A DNA stretch of 64,000 nt from Streptomyces sp. RB17 (GCF_009604455.1 NZ_WEGL01000009.1:434001-498000), one strand, 5' to 3'. Positions 25,112-34,010 are shown, counted from the first letter of the stretch. Numbers and translations: made by a program. The notes: generated by a model from the letters alone, not told the origin.

Positions 25112-25152
25112 ACAGTAGGAGGACTAGACCACTGAGTCAATGGTTCGGACCA
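25112..25152 (-). promoter_or_regulatory. Chitinase promoter with two DasR/chi-box-like sites
   Basis: On the minus strand, -35 TTGACT (25135-25140), a 17-base spacer and -10 TACTGT (25112-25117). Two sites, TGGTCTAGTCCT (25120-25131) and TGGTCCGAACCA (25141-25152), flank the -35 and start 21 bp apart, two helical turns. They match 13 of 16 and 11 of 16 positions of the DasR (dre) consensus AGTGGTCTAGACCACT, and correspond to the 12-bp repeats known from Streptomyces chitinase promoters. Confidence 0.75.
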
Positions 25153-25386
25153 ATCCCGACGGCGGTTCCGCCGGTGCGTAACGTTCCGGCTGGATTCTTG
25201 GAGTAAGCGGTCGTTAACTGGTGACGGGAGGTCGCTGATCGGGCATACTCACAGCGCACAGCCGCTGGTCAGCCGCTTCCGAGACCCGGGAGCGGGCGCC
25301 ATCGGCCATCACGGAACGACCAGGCGGAGCCGCCCCCACCCGACGGGCCGTACCGCCGGTGCCCGACCAGGGAGGAGACCGACGCC
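25153..25386 (+). promoter_or_regulatory. Upstream region and likely promoter of acyl-CoA dehydrogenase
   Basis: GTGACG (25221-25226) and CATACT (25244-25249) with a 17-base spacer make a plausible promoter, leaving a 5' leader of about 130 bases. GGAGGAG lies ahead of the ATG. Nothing else was recognised here. Confidence 0.4.
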
Positions 25387-26559
25387 ATGTCCGACCGCGA
25401 CCCGCAGCCGGTGGAGCGTCAGCTGCCGACGGAGGAGGCGCGCGATCTGCTCGCCCTCGTCCGGGACATCGCCCAGCGCGAGATCGCGCCGAAGGCGGCA
25501 GAGGAGGAGGACGCGGGGCGCTTCCCGCGCGAGGTCTTCACCCTGCTGTCCGCATCGGGCCTGCTCGGCCTGCCGTACGACTCCGAGTACGGCGGCGGCG
25601 ACCAGCCCTACGAGGTCTACCTCCAGGTCCTGGAGGAGCTCGCCGCGGCCCGGCTCACCGTGGGGCTCGGCGTCAGCGTGCACACGCTCGCCTCCTACGC
25701 GCTCGCCACCTACGGCACCAAGCAGCAGCAGGTCGAGCATCTGCCCGCCATGCTCGGCGGCGGCCTGCTCGGCGCGTACTGCCTGTCCGAGCCGTCCTCC
25801 GGCTCCGACGCGGCCTCGCTGCGCACGAAGGCCGTCCGTGACGGCGACCAATGGGTGATCAACGGGACCAAGGCCTGGATCACGCACGGCGGCATGGCCG
25901 ACTTCTACACCGTGATGGCCCGCACCGGTGAGGAGGGCCCGCGCGGGATCACCGCGTTCCTGGTCCCCGGGGACGCGCCGGGCCTGAGCGCGGCGGTGCC
26001 CGAGAAGAAGATGGGCATGAAGGGCTCACCCACCGCGCAGGTCCACCTCGACGGCGTCCGGGTCGGTGACGACCGGCGGATCGGCGAGAAGGGCCAGGGC
26101 TTCTTCATCGCCCTGGCCGCCCTGGACTCCGGGCGGCTCGGCATCGCCGCCTGCGCCATCGGCCTCGCCCAGGCCGCACTGGACGAAGCGGTGCGCTACG
26201 CCACCGAGCGCCGGCAGTTCGGCCGCCCCGTCGCCGACTTCCAGGGCCTGCGCTTCATGATCGCCGACATGGCCACCCAGATCGAGGCCGGCCGCGCGCT
26301 CTACCTCGCGGCGGCCCGGCTGCGCGACGCCGGCAAGCCGTTCGCCAAGCAGGCCGCCATGGCGAAGCTGCACTGCACCGACGCGGCCATGAAGGTGACC
26401 ACGGACGCCGTGCAGATACTCGGCGGGTACGGCTACACCGCCGACTTCCCGGCCGAGCGCTATATGCGCGAGGCCAAGGTCCTGCAGATCGTCGAGGGCA
26501 CCAACCAGATCCAGCGGATGGTCATCGCCCGTCACGTGGCGGGACCCGAAGCCCGCTGA
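25387..26559 (+). CDS. Acyl-CoA dehydrogenase
   Basis: A 390-residue flavoprotein of the usual length. It contains both family signatures: AYCLSEPSSGSDAASL (about residues 132-147) and the C-terminal QILGGYGYTADFPAERYMREAK, with the catalytic base just after in VEGTNQIQRMVIAR. It would oxidise an acyl-CoA at the alpha-beta position using FAD and pass electrons to ETF, in fatty acid or branched-chain amino acid breakdown. GGAGGAG precedes the ATG. It heads a group of same-strand genes, although 345 bp separate it from the next. Confidence 0.94.
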   Translation: MSDRDPQPVERQLPTEEARDLLALVRDIAQREIAPKAAEEEDAGRFPREVFTLLSASGLLGLPYDSEYGGGDQPYEVYLQVLEELAAARLTVGLGVSVHTLASYALATYGTKQQQVEHLPAMLGGGLLGAYCLSEPSSGSDAASLRTKAVRDGDQWVINGTKAWITHGGMADFYTVMARTGEEGPRGITAFLVPGDAPGLSAAVPEKKMGMKGSPTAQVHLDGVRVGDDRRIGEKGQGFFIALAALDSGRLGIAACAIGLAQAALDEAVRYATERRQFGRPVADFQGLRFMIADMATQIEAGRALYLAAARLRDAGKPFAKQAAMAKLHCTDAAMKVTTDAVQILGGYGYTADFPAERYMREAKVLQIVEGTNQIQRMVIARHVAGPEAR

Positions 26560-26767
26560 ACTGTCCCGTGCGGACCGTCGGGGCCGCCAGCCTGATCCAC
26601 TCCGGATCGTGGCGGCCCGGCAGGGTCCGGCCCCGGTCGGCCCAGGTCCGCATGAGATCGCGGTAGATGGGCGGGTCCTGCGGCGCCGGCGGCGGCGGAA
26701 CCGATTCTGCCGGGCGCGGGACGAAGACGCGGCGCTGACGCCCGGCGGCCGAGTGCATGGGGGTCAT
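26522..26767 (-). CDS. Small hypothetical protein
   Basis: An 81-residue ORF on the minus strand that overlaps the 3' end of the acyl-CoA dehydrogenase gene by 38 bp. Composition is protein-like: a Pro-rich N-terminal part and RDLMRTWADRGRTLPGRHDPEWIRL in the second half. Its third-position GC is high, as in real genes here. No ribosome-binding site is clear. It is the only sensible ORF in the 345-bp gap. Function unknown; it may still be spurious. Confidence 0.45.
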   Translation of the reverse strand: MTPMHSAAGRQRRVFVPRPAESVPPPPAPQDPPIYRDLMRTWADRGRTLPGRHDPEWIRLAAPTVRTGQFSGLRVPPRDGR

Positions 26768-26904
26768 ACCCGGGCAACGCGGCAGCGGCCGGACAGGTCA
26801 CCGCCCGGCGGAATCGAGCGTCAGTTCAGGCACGTCCCGTCCCCGCTCTGGCCTCCTCAGGTTGTCTGACGTACCGTCAGCCGACCATCGCTGAGGGGGT
26901 GTCC

Positions 26905-28005
26905 GTGGCCGACGACCGTCCCGTACCGCTCGACGAGTACCCGGTGCACCAGGTGCCGCTGTCCATGAAGCACGTGGCGACCGGCGACCGGAACGCCTAC
27001 GACCGCTGCATCTTCCACGTCTTCGACCACGCCGGCCGTGCCCTGCTCATCCTCGGCCTCGGCGTCTACCCCAACCTCGGTGTGATCGACGCCTACGCCA
27101 CCCTGCGCACCGGGGACACCCTGCACGCCGTCCGCGCCTCGGGCGCCCTGGGAGAGGACCGGATGCGGCTCGCCGTCGGCCCGCTGCGCATCGAGGTCCC
27201 CCGGCCGCTGCAGGAGCTGCGGCTGATCTGCGCGGACGAGCAACTGTCGTACGACCTCACCTGGACGGCCGCCTTCCCCGCCCTCTGGGAGCCGCACCAC
27301 CTCCAGCGCCGGGGCGACCGGCTCACCCTGGAGGGCCGCCGCTTCGTCCAGGCCGGCACCGCGGAGGGCGTGATCCGGGCCGGCGGCGAGGAGTTCCGAG
27401 TCACCGCGGACGGCTGGACCGGAACCCGGGACCGCAGCTGGGGCGTGCGGCCGATCCCCGGCGAGGACGGCGGGCGGCTCGCCGCGGACCACCCCACCGA
27501 GGGCTTCCACTGGATCTGGTGCCCGGTCCGCTTCGACGACCGCTTCCTGATGGTCATCACCCAGGAGGACGCCGACGGCCACCGCACCCTGAACGACGCG
27601 ACCCTGGTCCGCCCCGGCCGGCGCGACCGCCAGCTGGGGTGGCCGCAGTCCGAGATCGGCTACCGCTCCGGCACCCGCGACCCGGAACGGGCGGTCATCC
27701 ATCTGGGCGACGCACGAAAGGCGCGGAGACTTGACGTCGAGATCCTGGCCTCCTCGCCGCTCGCCCTCGGCGCGGGCTATCCGCCGGCGGACGACTGGCA
27801 GCACGGCACCTGGCGGGGGCCCGGCTGGACCGACCGGCGCGCCTACGACATGAGTCTGCCCCACCCGCTCGCCGCCTACGGCGTCACCGACCACTCCGCC
27901 CGCTTCCGGTTCGACGGGCGGACCGGCTACGGCATCTTCGAGCACGGCTCGTTCGGCCGGCACGACCCGAGCGGCTTCACCGGCTTCGACTCGGTCGCAC
28001 CCTGA
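26905..28005 (+). CDS. DUF7064/AttH-like hypothetical protein
   Basis: A 366-residue soluble, beta-rich protein with many Trp residues (WTGTRDRSWGVRPIPG, EGFHWIWCPVRFDDRF). It resembles the lipocalin-like AttH/CrtC-type fold, and in particular DUF7064/7065 proteins found beside acyl-CoA and aminoglycoside-phosphotransferase-like genes; this assignment is from memory. The GTG at 26905 is preferred over that at 26899 because GAGGGG is then 6 bases away. It lies 30 bp upstream of the phosphotransferase gene, probably one operon. A role in lipid or steroid catabolism is possible from context only. Confidence 0.7.
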   Translation: MADDRPVPLDEYPVHQVPLSMKHVATGDRNAYDRCIFHVFDHAGRALLILGLGVYPNLGVIDAYATLRTGDTLHAVRASGALGEDRMRLAVGPLRIEVPRPLQELRLICADEQLSYDLTWTAAFPALWEPHHLQRRGDRLTLEGRRFVQAGTAEGVIRAGGEEFRVTADGWTGTRDRSWGVRPIPGEDGGRLAADHPTEGFHWIWCPVRFDDRFLMVITQEDADGHRTLNDATLVRPGRRDRQLGWPQSEIGYRSGTRDPERAVIHLGDARKARRLDVEILASSPLALGAGYPPADDWQHGTWRGPGWTDRRAYDMSLPHPLAAYGVTDHSARFRFDGRTGYGIFEHGSFGRHDPSGFTGFDSVAP

Positions 28006-28035
28006 GACACCGGTCGCCCTGAGGGAGGAGCCCGC

Positions 28036-29133
28036 ATGGCCACGGCACCGCGTCCCCGTACCACCACCCGCGATCGCGAGGAACTCACCCGGCGCCTCAC
28101 CGACTGGCTCGGCACCCGGCTGCCCGGCGCCAAGGCGACCGGCGTCACCGTCCCCGCCTCCAACGGCATGTCCAGCGAGACCCTGCTGTTCGACCTGGAG
28201 CACCCCGAAGCTCCTTGCCGGGCCTGCGCGTTGCGGCTCGCGGCGGATCCGGCGGCGTACACCGTCTTCCCCGAGTACGACATGGCCCGCCAGTACCGCA
28301 CCCTGCGCCTGGTGGCCGAGCACACGGACGTGCCGGTACCCCGAGTGCTGTGGCTGGAGGAGGACCCGGGCCCGCTCGGGGCGCCGTTCTTCGTCATGGA
28401 GCGGGTCGCCGGCCGGGTGCCGCCGGACGTCATGCCGTACACCTACGAGGGAAGTTGGCTGCACGGGGCGAGCGACGCCGAGCGCGAGCACCTGGAGGCC
28501 GCGACGGTCGGACTGCTGGCCCGTCTGCACGACCAAGTGCCGCTCGCCGAGGCGCAGTTCCTCACCCCGCCCGGCCCGGGCGACGCACTGCGCCGGCATG
28601 TGACCGCCCAACGCGCCTACTACGCCTGGGTGATCGACGGCCTGCCGCGCTCACCCCTCATCGAGGCAGCCTTCGACCGGTTGGAGGAACTGTGGCCGCG
28701 CGCGGTGGGCGAACCCGTCCTCAGCTGGGGTGACGCACGCATCGGAAACATCGTCTACGACGGTTTCCACCCTGCCGCCGTCCTGGACTGGGAGATGGCG
28801 GCACTCGCCCCGCGCGAGGTCGACCTCGGCTGGATGATCTATCTGCACCGCTTCTTCCACGACCTCACGGTCGCCTCCGGACAGCACGGACTGCCGGACT
28901 TCCTGCGACGGGACCGCGTCGAGGCCCGCTACGCCCGCCTGACCGGCCACACCCCGCGGGACATGGACTTCCACACCCTCTACGCCGCCCTGCGGCACGC
29001 GATCGTCATGCTGCGCATCGCCTACCGGCAGGCGTACTTCAGGGAGGTCGCCGTCCCGGCGGACCCGGACACACTGATCCTGCACCACGACAGCCTGCGC
29101 GCCATGGTGCGAGGCACCTACTGGATGCGGTGA
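28036..29133 (+). CDS. APH-type phosphotransferase family protein
   Basis: A 365-residue protein with the aminoglycoside-phosphotransferase/choline-kinase fold: nucleotide-binding N-lobe (SSETLLFDLEHP), catalytic loop WGDARIGNIVYDGFHPAAVLDWEMA with the HGD-like Asp replaced by the WGD variant, and metal-binding DWE. Actinobacterial homologues of this type often accompany acyl-CoA dehydrogenases and act on small molecules or lipids, not on antibiotics. GGGAGGAG precedes the ATG. It is likely cotranscribed with the DUF7064-like gene upstream, and ends 6 bp before a convergent gene. Confidence 0.85.
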   Translation: MATAPRPRTTTRDREELTRRLTDWLGTRLPGAKATGVTVPASNGMSSETLLFDLEHPEAPCRACALRLAADPAAYTVFPEYDMARQYRTLRLVAEHTDVPVPRVLWLEEDPGPLGAPFFVMERVAGRVPPDVMPYTYEGSWLHGASDAEREHLEAATVGLLARLHDQVPLAEAQFLTPPGPGDALRRHVTAQRAYYAWVIDGLPRSPLIEAAFDRLEELWPRAVGEPVLSWGDARIGNIVYDGFHPAAVLDWEMAALAPREVDLGWMIYLHRFFHDLTVASGQHGLPDFLRRDRVEARYARLTGHTPRDMDFHTLYAALRHAIVMLRIAYRQAYFREVAVPADPDTLILHHDSLRAMVRGTYWMR

Positions 29134-29139
29134 GGCGGC

Positions 29140-29574
29140 TCAGGCGGCCTGGCGTCGCATCGCCGGCACGCGCATCGGGCGCGAGCCCGGACCGCCGACG
29201 TGCGAGAAGGGCTGCGTGCGCCAGTCCAGCCCCTGGGGGAGCGTCAGCAGCAGGGCGGTGTCCTGCTCCTGCGGCGCGACGGACTCGTCCGCGGGGCGGG
29301 CGTCGGCGGCCGAACGCCCCGTGCCCGCACAGACCGTGAGCCCGAACGGGTTCCACGGCGAGGCGCACAGCGCGTGCTCGGGCAGCACCTGCTCGTCCGC
29401 CAGCAGCGCGATCGGCTGGGCGCAGTCCGGGCAGATCACCCGGTACATCTCGAAGGTGTCGTAGGCGTCCAGATCGTCGTCGAGGGCGTCGGGTTCGACG
29501 CCCTCCGGCTCGGGCTCGACGACCGGCTGCTGCCGCTTGGACGCGGATCGACCAGGGCGATGGACACTCTGCAT
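29140..29574 (-). CDS. Hypothetical protein with CxxC motif
   Basis: A 144-residue protein with an acidic N-terminal linker (EPEPEGVEPDALDDDLDAYD), then ICPDC with two further Cys (HALCASP, TVCAGTG), a plausible zinc site. The C-terminus is Pro/Gly-rich and basic. No enzyme motif is seen. AGGGGGAGA lies ahead of the ATG. It is convergent with the phosphotransferase (6 bp apart) and divergent from the Lrp regulator. Function unknown. Confidence 0.7.
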   Translation of the reverse strand: MQSVHRPGRSASKRQQPVVEPEPEGVEPDALDDDLDAYDTFEMYRVICPDCAQPIALLADEQVLPEHALCASPWNPFGLTVCAGTGRSAADARPADESVAPQEQDTALLLTLPQGLDWRTQPFSHVGGPGSRPMRVPAMRRQAA

Positions 29575-29818
29575 GGGATTCTCCCCCTAAGGCTGGGCCG
29601 TTACGGCGCTGCGGCCTCGACCACAGCAAGCACTTCCCGTCCGCCCTCGGCGGTAATCACGAGAACGTCACGGAGCCCGTTCGGTGTGTGTGGCCTTCGT
29701 CACATGCCGTGTGCAGGTGCCCACTGCGGGCCTTATGCGCTGCTTTTTGTATCGAACCGGCCATGACCTGCGCTCTCGGCTATCCGAGGAGATCAAGCGC
29801 ACTGTAGGTTCTGACGCC

Positions 29819-30259
29819 ATGGAGGAGCTGGACCGACAGATCGTGCAGCTGCTCGTCAAGGACGGGCGGATGAGCTACACCGACCTGGGCAAGGCCACAG
29901 GCCTGTCCACGTCCGCCGTGCACCAGCGGGTGCGCCGGCTGGAACAGCGTGGCGTCATCCGCGGTTATGCCGCGGTCGTCGACCCCGAGGCCGTCGGGCT
30001 GCCGCTCACCGCGTTCATCTCGGTGAAACCGTTCGACCCCAGCGCCCCCGACGACATCTCGGACCGCCTCGCCGGCGTCCCCGAGATCGAGGCCTGCCAC
30101 AGCGTCGCCGGCGACGAGAACTACATCCTCAAGGTGCGGGTGGCGACACCGCACGAGCTGGAAGAGCTGCTGGCGAGGCTGCGGAGCCTGGCGGGCGTCT
30201 CGACGCGGACCACGGTGGTCCTGTCGACGCCGTACGAGGCACGGCCGCCGCGGATCTGA
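29819..30259 (+). CDS. Lrp/AsnC-family transcriptional regulator
   Basis: A 146-residue regulator with an N-terminal winged helix-turn-helix (DGRMSYTDLGKATGLSTSAVHQRVRRLEQRG) and a C-terminal RAM ligand-binding domain (ACHSVAGDENYILKVRV). It would sense an amino acid or related metabolite as an octamer or similar assembly. The ATG lacks a ribosome-binding site, but TAGGTT lies 8 bases upstream, so the mRNA may be leaderless. It is followed within 63 bp by an amidohydrolase on the same strand, a possible target. Confidence 0.92.
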   Translation: MEELDRQIVQLLVKDGRMSYTDLGKATGLSTSAVHQRVRRLEQRGVIRGYAAVVDPEAVGLPLTAFISVKPFDPSAPDDISDRLAGVPEIEACHSVAGDENYILKVRVATPHELEELLARLRSLAGVSTRTTVVLSTPYEARPPRI

Positions 30260-30321
30260 TCACTGCCTTTCGGCACGCCCCAGGTGCAGCGCCTCCCCGG
30301 CGGCAGGGGAAACTGTCCGCT

Positions 30322-31932
30322 ATGAGCGACCGCACCGCCGACCCCCAGCCCCCCGAGACCGTCCTCCTGCGCCGAGGAGAGGTGCACAGCCCCGCGGACC
30401 CCTTCGCCACGGCGATGGTGGTGGAGCGCGGCCACGTCGCCTGGGTCGGCTCGGAGGGTGCCGCCGATGCCTTCGCCGACGGCGTGGACGAGGTGATCGA
30501 CCTCGACGGCGCCCTGGTGACCCCGGCCTTCACCGATGCCCATGTGCACACCACGGCCACCGGCCTGGCCCTGACCGGCCTGGACCTGTCCGGCGCCGCC
30601 ACCCTGGACGCGGCCCTCGCCCTGGTCCGCGACTTCGCCGCCGCCCGCCCGGACGACCGCGTCCTGCTCGGCCACGGCTGGGACGCCGCCCGCTGGCCCG
30701 GCGGCCGCCCGCCGACCCGCGCCGAACTCGACGCGGCCACCGGTGGGCGCCCGCTGTACCTCTCCCGCATCGACGTGCACTCGGCGGTCGTCACCACGGC
30801 GCTGTTCGACCTCGTGCCCGCTCTGGCGCCGGTGGACGGACCCTTGACCGCCGACGCCCACCACGCCGTACGCGAGGCCGCCCTCGCCGCGATCACCCCG
30901 GCCCAGCGCGCCGAGGCCCAGCGCACCGCGCTCGCCCGGGCGGCCTCCGTCGGGATCGGCTCGGTGCACGAGTGCGGCGGCCCGCGGATCTCCTCCGAGG
31001 ACGACTTCACCGGCCTGCTGAAGCTCGCCGCCGAGGTGCCGGGCCCCCGGGTCGTCGGCTACTGGGCCGAACAGAACGTCGAGAGGGCACGGGACCTCGG
31101 CGCCGTGGGGGCGGCGGGCGACCTCTTCGCCGACGGCGCCCTCGGCTCGCACACCGCCTGTCTGCACGAGCCGTACGCCGACGCCGGTCACACCGGCACC
31201 GCCTATCTGGACGCCACGGCCGTCGCCGCCCATGTCGTCGCCTGCACCGAGGCGGGCCTGCAGGCCGGCTTCCACGCCATCGGCGACGCCGCCGTGACGG
31301 CCGTGGTGGAGGGAGTGCGCGCCGCGGCGGAGAAGCTCGGCCTCGCCCGGATCCGCGCCGCACGGCATCGCGTCGAGCACGCCGAGATGCTGACCCCCGA
31401 GACCGTCGCCGGCTTCGCCGAGCTGGGCCTGATCGCCTCTGTGCAGCCCGGCTTCGACGCGCTGTGGGGCGGTGCGGACGGCATGTACGCCCGTCGGCTG
31501 GGCGCCGAGCGGGCCCGCACCCTCAACCCCTTCGCGGCCCTGCTGCGCGCCGGTGTGCCCCTCGCCTTCGGCTCCGACAGCCCGGTCACCCCGCTCGACC
31601 CGTGGGGCACCGTCCGCGCCGCCGCGTTCCATCACACGCCCGAGCACCGGGTCTCCGTCCGGGCCGCCTTCACGGCGCACACGCGCGGCGGCTGGCGGGC
31701 CGTGGGCCGGGACGAGGCCGGCGTCCTGGTGCCGGGCGCACCCGCCGACTACGCGGTCTGGCGCACCGACGAGCTGGTCGTCCAGGCCCCGGACGACCGG
31801 GTGGCCCGCTGGTCGACGGACCCGCGCTCCGGCACGCCCGGCCTGCCGGACCTCACCCCCGGCCGTGACCTGCCGGTCTGCCTGCGCACCGTGGTGGGCG
31901 GACGGACGGTGTTCGTACGGCCGGGCGAGTGA
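30322..31932 (+). CDS. YtcJ-like amidohydrolase
   Basis: A 536-residue metal-dependent hydrolase. The N-terminal metal motif is DAHVHTTATG and the later metal/catalytic residues are in FHAIGDAAV, RHRVEHAEML and SDSPVTPLDPWG. This set and the length match the YtcJ-like branch of the amidohydrolase superfamily, whose members deacylate or hydrolyse varied amides. Substrate unknown. It follows the Lrp-type regulator on the same strand. Confidence 0.88.
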   Translation: MSDRTADPQPPETVLLRRGEVHSPADPFATAMVVERGHVAWVGSEGAADAFADGVDEVIDLDGALVTPAFTDAHVHTTATGLALTGLDLSGAATLDAALALVRDFAAARPDDRVLLGHGWDAARWPGGRPPTRAELDAATGGRPLYLSRIDVHSAVVTTALFDLVPALAPVDGPLTADAHHAVREAALAAITPAQRAEAQRTALARAASVGIGSVHECGGPRISSEDDFTGLLKLAAEVPGPRVVGYWAEQNVERARDLGAVGAAGDLFADGALGSHTACLHEPYADAGHTGTAYLDATAVAAHVVACTEAGLQAGFHAIGDAAVTAVVEGVRAAAEKLGLARIRAARHRVEHAEMLTPETVAGFAELGLIASVQPGFDALWGGADGMYARRLGAERARTLNPFAALLRAGVPLAFGSDSPVTPLDPWGTVRAAAFHHTPEHRVSVRAAFTAHTRGGWRAVGRDEAGVLVPGAPADYAVWRTDELVVQAPDDRVARWSTDPRSGTPGLPDLTPGRDLPVCLRTVVGGRTVFVRPGE

Positions 31933-32491
31933 TCTACGGGGGTGGCGCGGCGGCGATCGCTCGCCGCCGCTTTGCCGCCCGACCTGCGCATCCTCCCCGG
32001 AACTTGCGCCATCCGTGCCGTTGTCGCAGGCCAGAGGGCTGTTGACAGTCGACGGCCGGGGGCCGGTAGGTTCGGCCGAGTCCACCACCGGACGCCCGAC
32101 CGGGGAACGTTCGCCCCACTCGTCGCAGCGCTGCTGGGTCAGGGACGGTGTGCCGCACCGGGGCACCGTCGCTTGGGAGCCAGGCTCAGCGCCCGCGCCG
32201 CCGAGGGAACGTTCCGGCCGGTCGGCAAGGTGTGACCCGGGTGGGGCCCGTGCGCTCAGTAGACAACGGCTTTCGGTCGATCCGCAGCCAGCGGGTCCCA
32301 GGTCGGCCCGAAGGGCGCCGGGCCCCCATCCGTCGTGGTGGGAGAGCGGCCCCGGCGTGCCGTGAAGGTGCCGAAAAACGCATTCTTACCCCACTCTTGT
32401 GGAATCGACACCACCAATGGCAGGAGTCGGGACGTCATACCAGGCGGCGGCCACTATGGTGGACGCCTGCGTACGACCAGAAGGGGCAGCA
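31933..32491 (+). promoter_or_regulatory. Long leader/intergenic region upstream of ppm1
   Basis: No credible ORF is present in these 559 bases. TTGACA (32042-32047) with TAGGTT (32067-32072), 19-base spacer, is a candidate promoter reading toward ppm1; it would give a leader of about 410 bases. The palindromic core GGAACGTTC occurs twice, at 32104-32112 and near 32206-32214, inside that leader. An unrecognised RNA element or a second promoter nearer the gene are both possible. Confidence 0.4.
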
Positions 32492-33289
32492 GTGAACGAC
32501 GGCGACGGGACCCGCGCGGCCAAGGCTCAGGGGAGGCAGTTCGGTCCGCTCGGCACGGCCTTGGTGATCATTCCGACCTACAACGAGGCGGAGAACATCA
32601 AGACCATCGTCGGCCGGGTGCGCAAGGCCGTCCCCGACGCGCACGTGCTGATCGCGGACGACAACAGCCCGGACGGCACCGGCAAGCTCGCCGACGAGCT
32701 GGCGGCCGAGGACGAGCACGTCCAGGTGATGCACCGCAAGGGCAAGGAGGGCCTGGGCGCCGCCTACCTCGCGGGCTTCCGCTGGGGCCTGGAGCACGAC
32801 TACGGCGTGCTGATCGAGATGGACGCCGACGGCTCCCACCAGCCCGAGGAGCTGCCCCGCCTGCTGACCGCCCTCAAGAGCGCCGACCTGGTGCTCGGCT
32901 CCCGCTGGGTGCCCGGCGGCCGCGTGGTGAACTGGCCCAAGTCCCGCGAGTTCATCTCCCGCGGCGGCAGCCTCTACTCCCGGCTCGCCCTCGACCTGCC
33001 GCTGCGCGACATCACCGGTGGATACCGCGCCTTCCGCCGCGAGACCCTGCAGGGTCTGGGCCTGGAGGAGGTCGCCTCACAGGGCTACTGCTTCCAGGTC
33101 GACCTGGCCCGTCGCGCGGTCAAGGCCGGCTACCACGTGGTCGAGGTGCCGATCACCTTCGTCGAGCGGGAACTCGGCGACTCCAAGATGAGCAAGAACA
33201 TCCTCATCGAGGCGCTGTGGCGGGTCACCGCCTGGGGTGCCGAAGAGCGGGTCGCCAAGCTCACCGGCAAGAACAAGCGGGGCAAGTAG
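32492..33289 (+). CDS. ppm1: Polyprenyl monophosphomannose synthase Ppm1
   Basis: A 265-residue GT2-family glycosyltransferase. It moves mannose from GDP-mannose to polyprenyl phosphate, giving the membrane donor used for protein O-mannosylation. Motifs: VIIPTYNEAENI, LIADDNSPDGT, the metal-binding EMDADGSHQPEEL, GGYRAFRRETL and the conserved FVERELGDSKMSKNI near the end. No membrane helices are present, so it is the catalytic domain alone; the acyltransferase partner (Lnt) seen fused to it in mycobacteria is absent. The GTG start has AAGGGG 5 bases ahead. The following gene is fxsA. Confidence 0.9.
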   Translation: MNDGDGTRAAKAQGRQFGPLGTALVIIPTYNEAENIKTIVGRVRKAVPDAHVLIADDNSPDGTGKLADELAAEDEHVQVMHRKGKEGLGAAYLAGFRWGLEHDYGVLIEMDADGSHQPEELPRLLTALKSADLVLGSRWVPGGRVVNWPKSREFISRGGSLYSRLALDLPLRDITGGYRAFRRETLQGLGLEEVASQGYCFQVDLARRAVKAGYHVVEVPITFVERELGDSKMSKNILIEALWRVTAWGAEERVAKLTGKNKRGK

Positions 33290-33296
33290 TCCCCGC

Positions 33297-33336
33297 CGGC
33301 GGCGGCCGGACATCCGTCGGCGGCGGCCGGACATCC
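33297..33336 (+). repeat. 19-bp perfect direct repeat
   Basis: CGGCGGCGGCCGGACATCC occurs at 33297-33315 and again at 33318-33336, two bases apart, in the spacer between ppm1 and fxsA. Confidence 0.85.
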
Positions 33337-33376
33337 CCTTATCCCGCGCTGAGCAGCCGCCAGGCACACTGGGGGC

Positions 33377-33928
33377 ATGACGACTGGCGCTCCGACCTCT
33401 CCGTACACCGCCCGGCCCCGGCGCTCGCGGCTGCGCAGATATCTGCCGCTGGGCATCGCCGCGTGGCTGGTGCTGGAGATCTGGCTGCTGACCCTGGTCG
33501 CCGGCGCGGCGGGAGGGCTCGCCGTGTTCCTGCTGCTCGTGGCGGGTCTCGTGACCGGCTCCGTGGTCATCAAACGGGCCGGCCGCCGCGCCTTCCAGAG
33601 CCTGAACGAGGCGCTGCAGCGGGGCGGCTCGCCGGAGCGCGGCGGCGGCAACGGCCTGATGATGCTCGGCGGTCTGCTGCTGATGATCCCGGGAGTGGTC
33701 TCCGACGCGGCCGGCCTGCTCCTGCTGCTGCCGCCGGTGCAGAAGGCCGTGAGCCGGTACGCGGAGAACGCCCTGGACAAGAGGCTGCGCACGGCGACCC
33801 CGGGCAGCCTCGGCGACGCCTTCCAGCAGGCCCGTATGCACCGTCCCGACGGCAAGGTGGTGCAGGGCGAGGTAGTCCGTGAGGACCGGCCCGAGCCCGG
33901 GGAGCAGTGGCCGCCGCTGACGCGGTGA
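33377..33928 (+). CDS. fxsA: FxsA family membrane protein
   Basis: A 183-residue integral membrane protein: two or three adjacent hydrophobic helices (about 25-65, then LMMLGGLLLMIPGVVSDAAGLLLLLPPVQ). The GGLLLMIPGVVSDAAGLLLLLP segment is diagnostic of the FxsA family. In E. coli the homologue modulates phage exclusion; its role in Streptomyces is not known. GGGGG lies 2-3 bases ahead of the ATG. The C-terminus is hydrophilic. It is bounded by a strong bidirectional terminator shared with rbpA. Confidence 0.9.
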   Translation: MTTGAPTSPYTARPRRSRLRRYLPLGIAAWLVLEIWLLTLVAGAAGGLAVFLLLVAGLVTGSVVIKRAGRRAFQSLNEALQRGGSPERGGGNGLMMLGGLLLMIPGVVSDAAGLLLLLPPVQKAVSRYAENALDKRLRTATPGSLGDAFQQARMHRPDGKVVQGEVVREDRPEPGEQWPPLTR

Positions 33929-33953
33929 ACCCGCCCGCTCCCGGGCACAGCAC

Positions 33954-33998
33954 AACCGCGGGCGCCGTACGTCGACCTCACGTACGGCGCCCGCGGTT
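33954..33998. terminator. Bidirectional terminator between fxsA and rbpA
   Basis: A 19-bp perfect stem (33954-33972 with 33980-33998) and a 7-base loop; on the plus strand it runs into TTTT, a rare U-tract for this genus. It ends 12 bp before the rbpA stop. Confidence 0.95.
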
Positions 33999-34010
33999 TT
34001 CGTATGCGCG

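Noticed and set aside
26857..28611. 584-residue minus-strand open frame over the DUF7064-like and phosphotransferase genes
   Set aside because: Spans two good plus-strand genes with ribosome-binding sites; no domain on the minus strand.
28036..29133. Antibiotic resistance role for the APH-like protein
   Set aside because: The family is broad and the neighbours are catabolic; nothing in the sequence indicates aminoglycoside specificity.
31942..32235. 97-residue plus-strand ORF upstream of ppm1
   Set aside because: Arg-rich composition without motif or ribosome-binding site.
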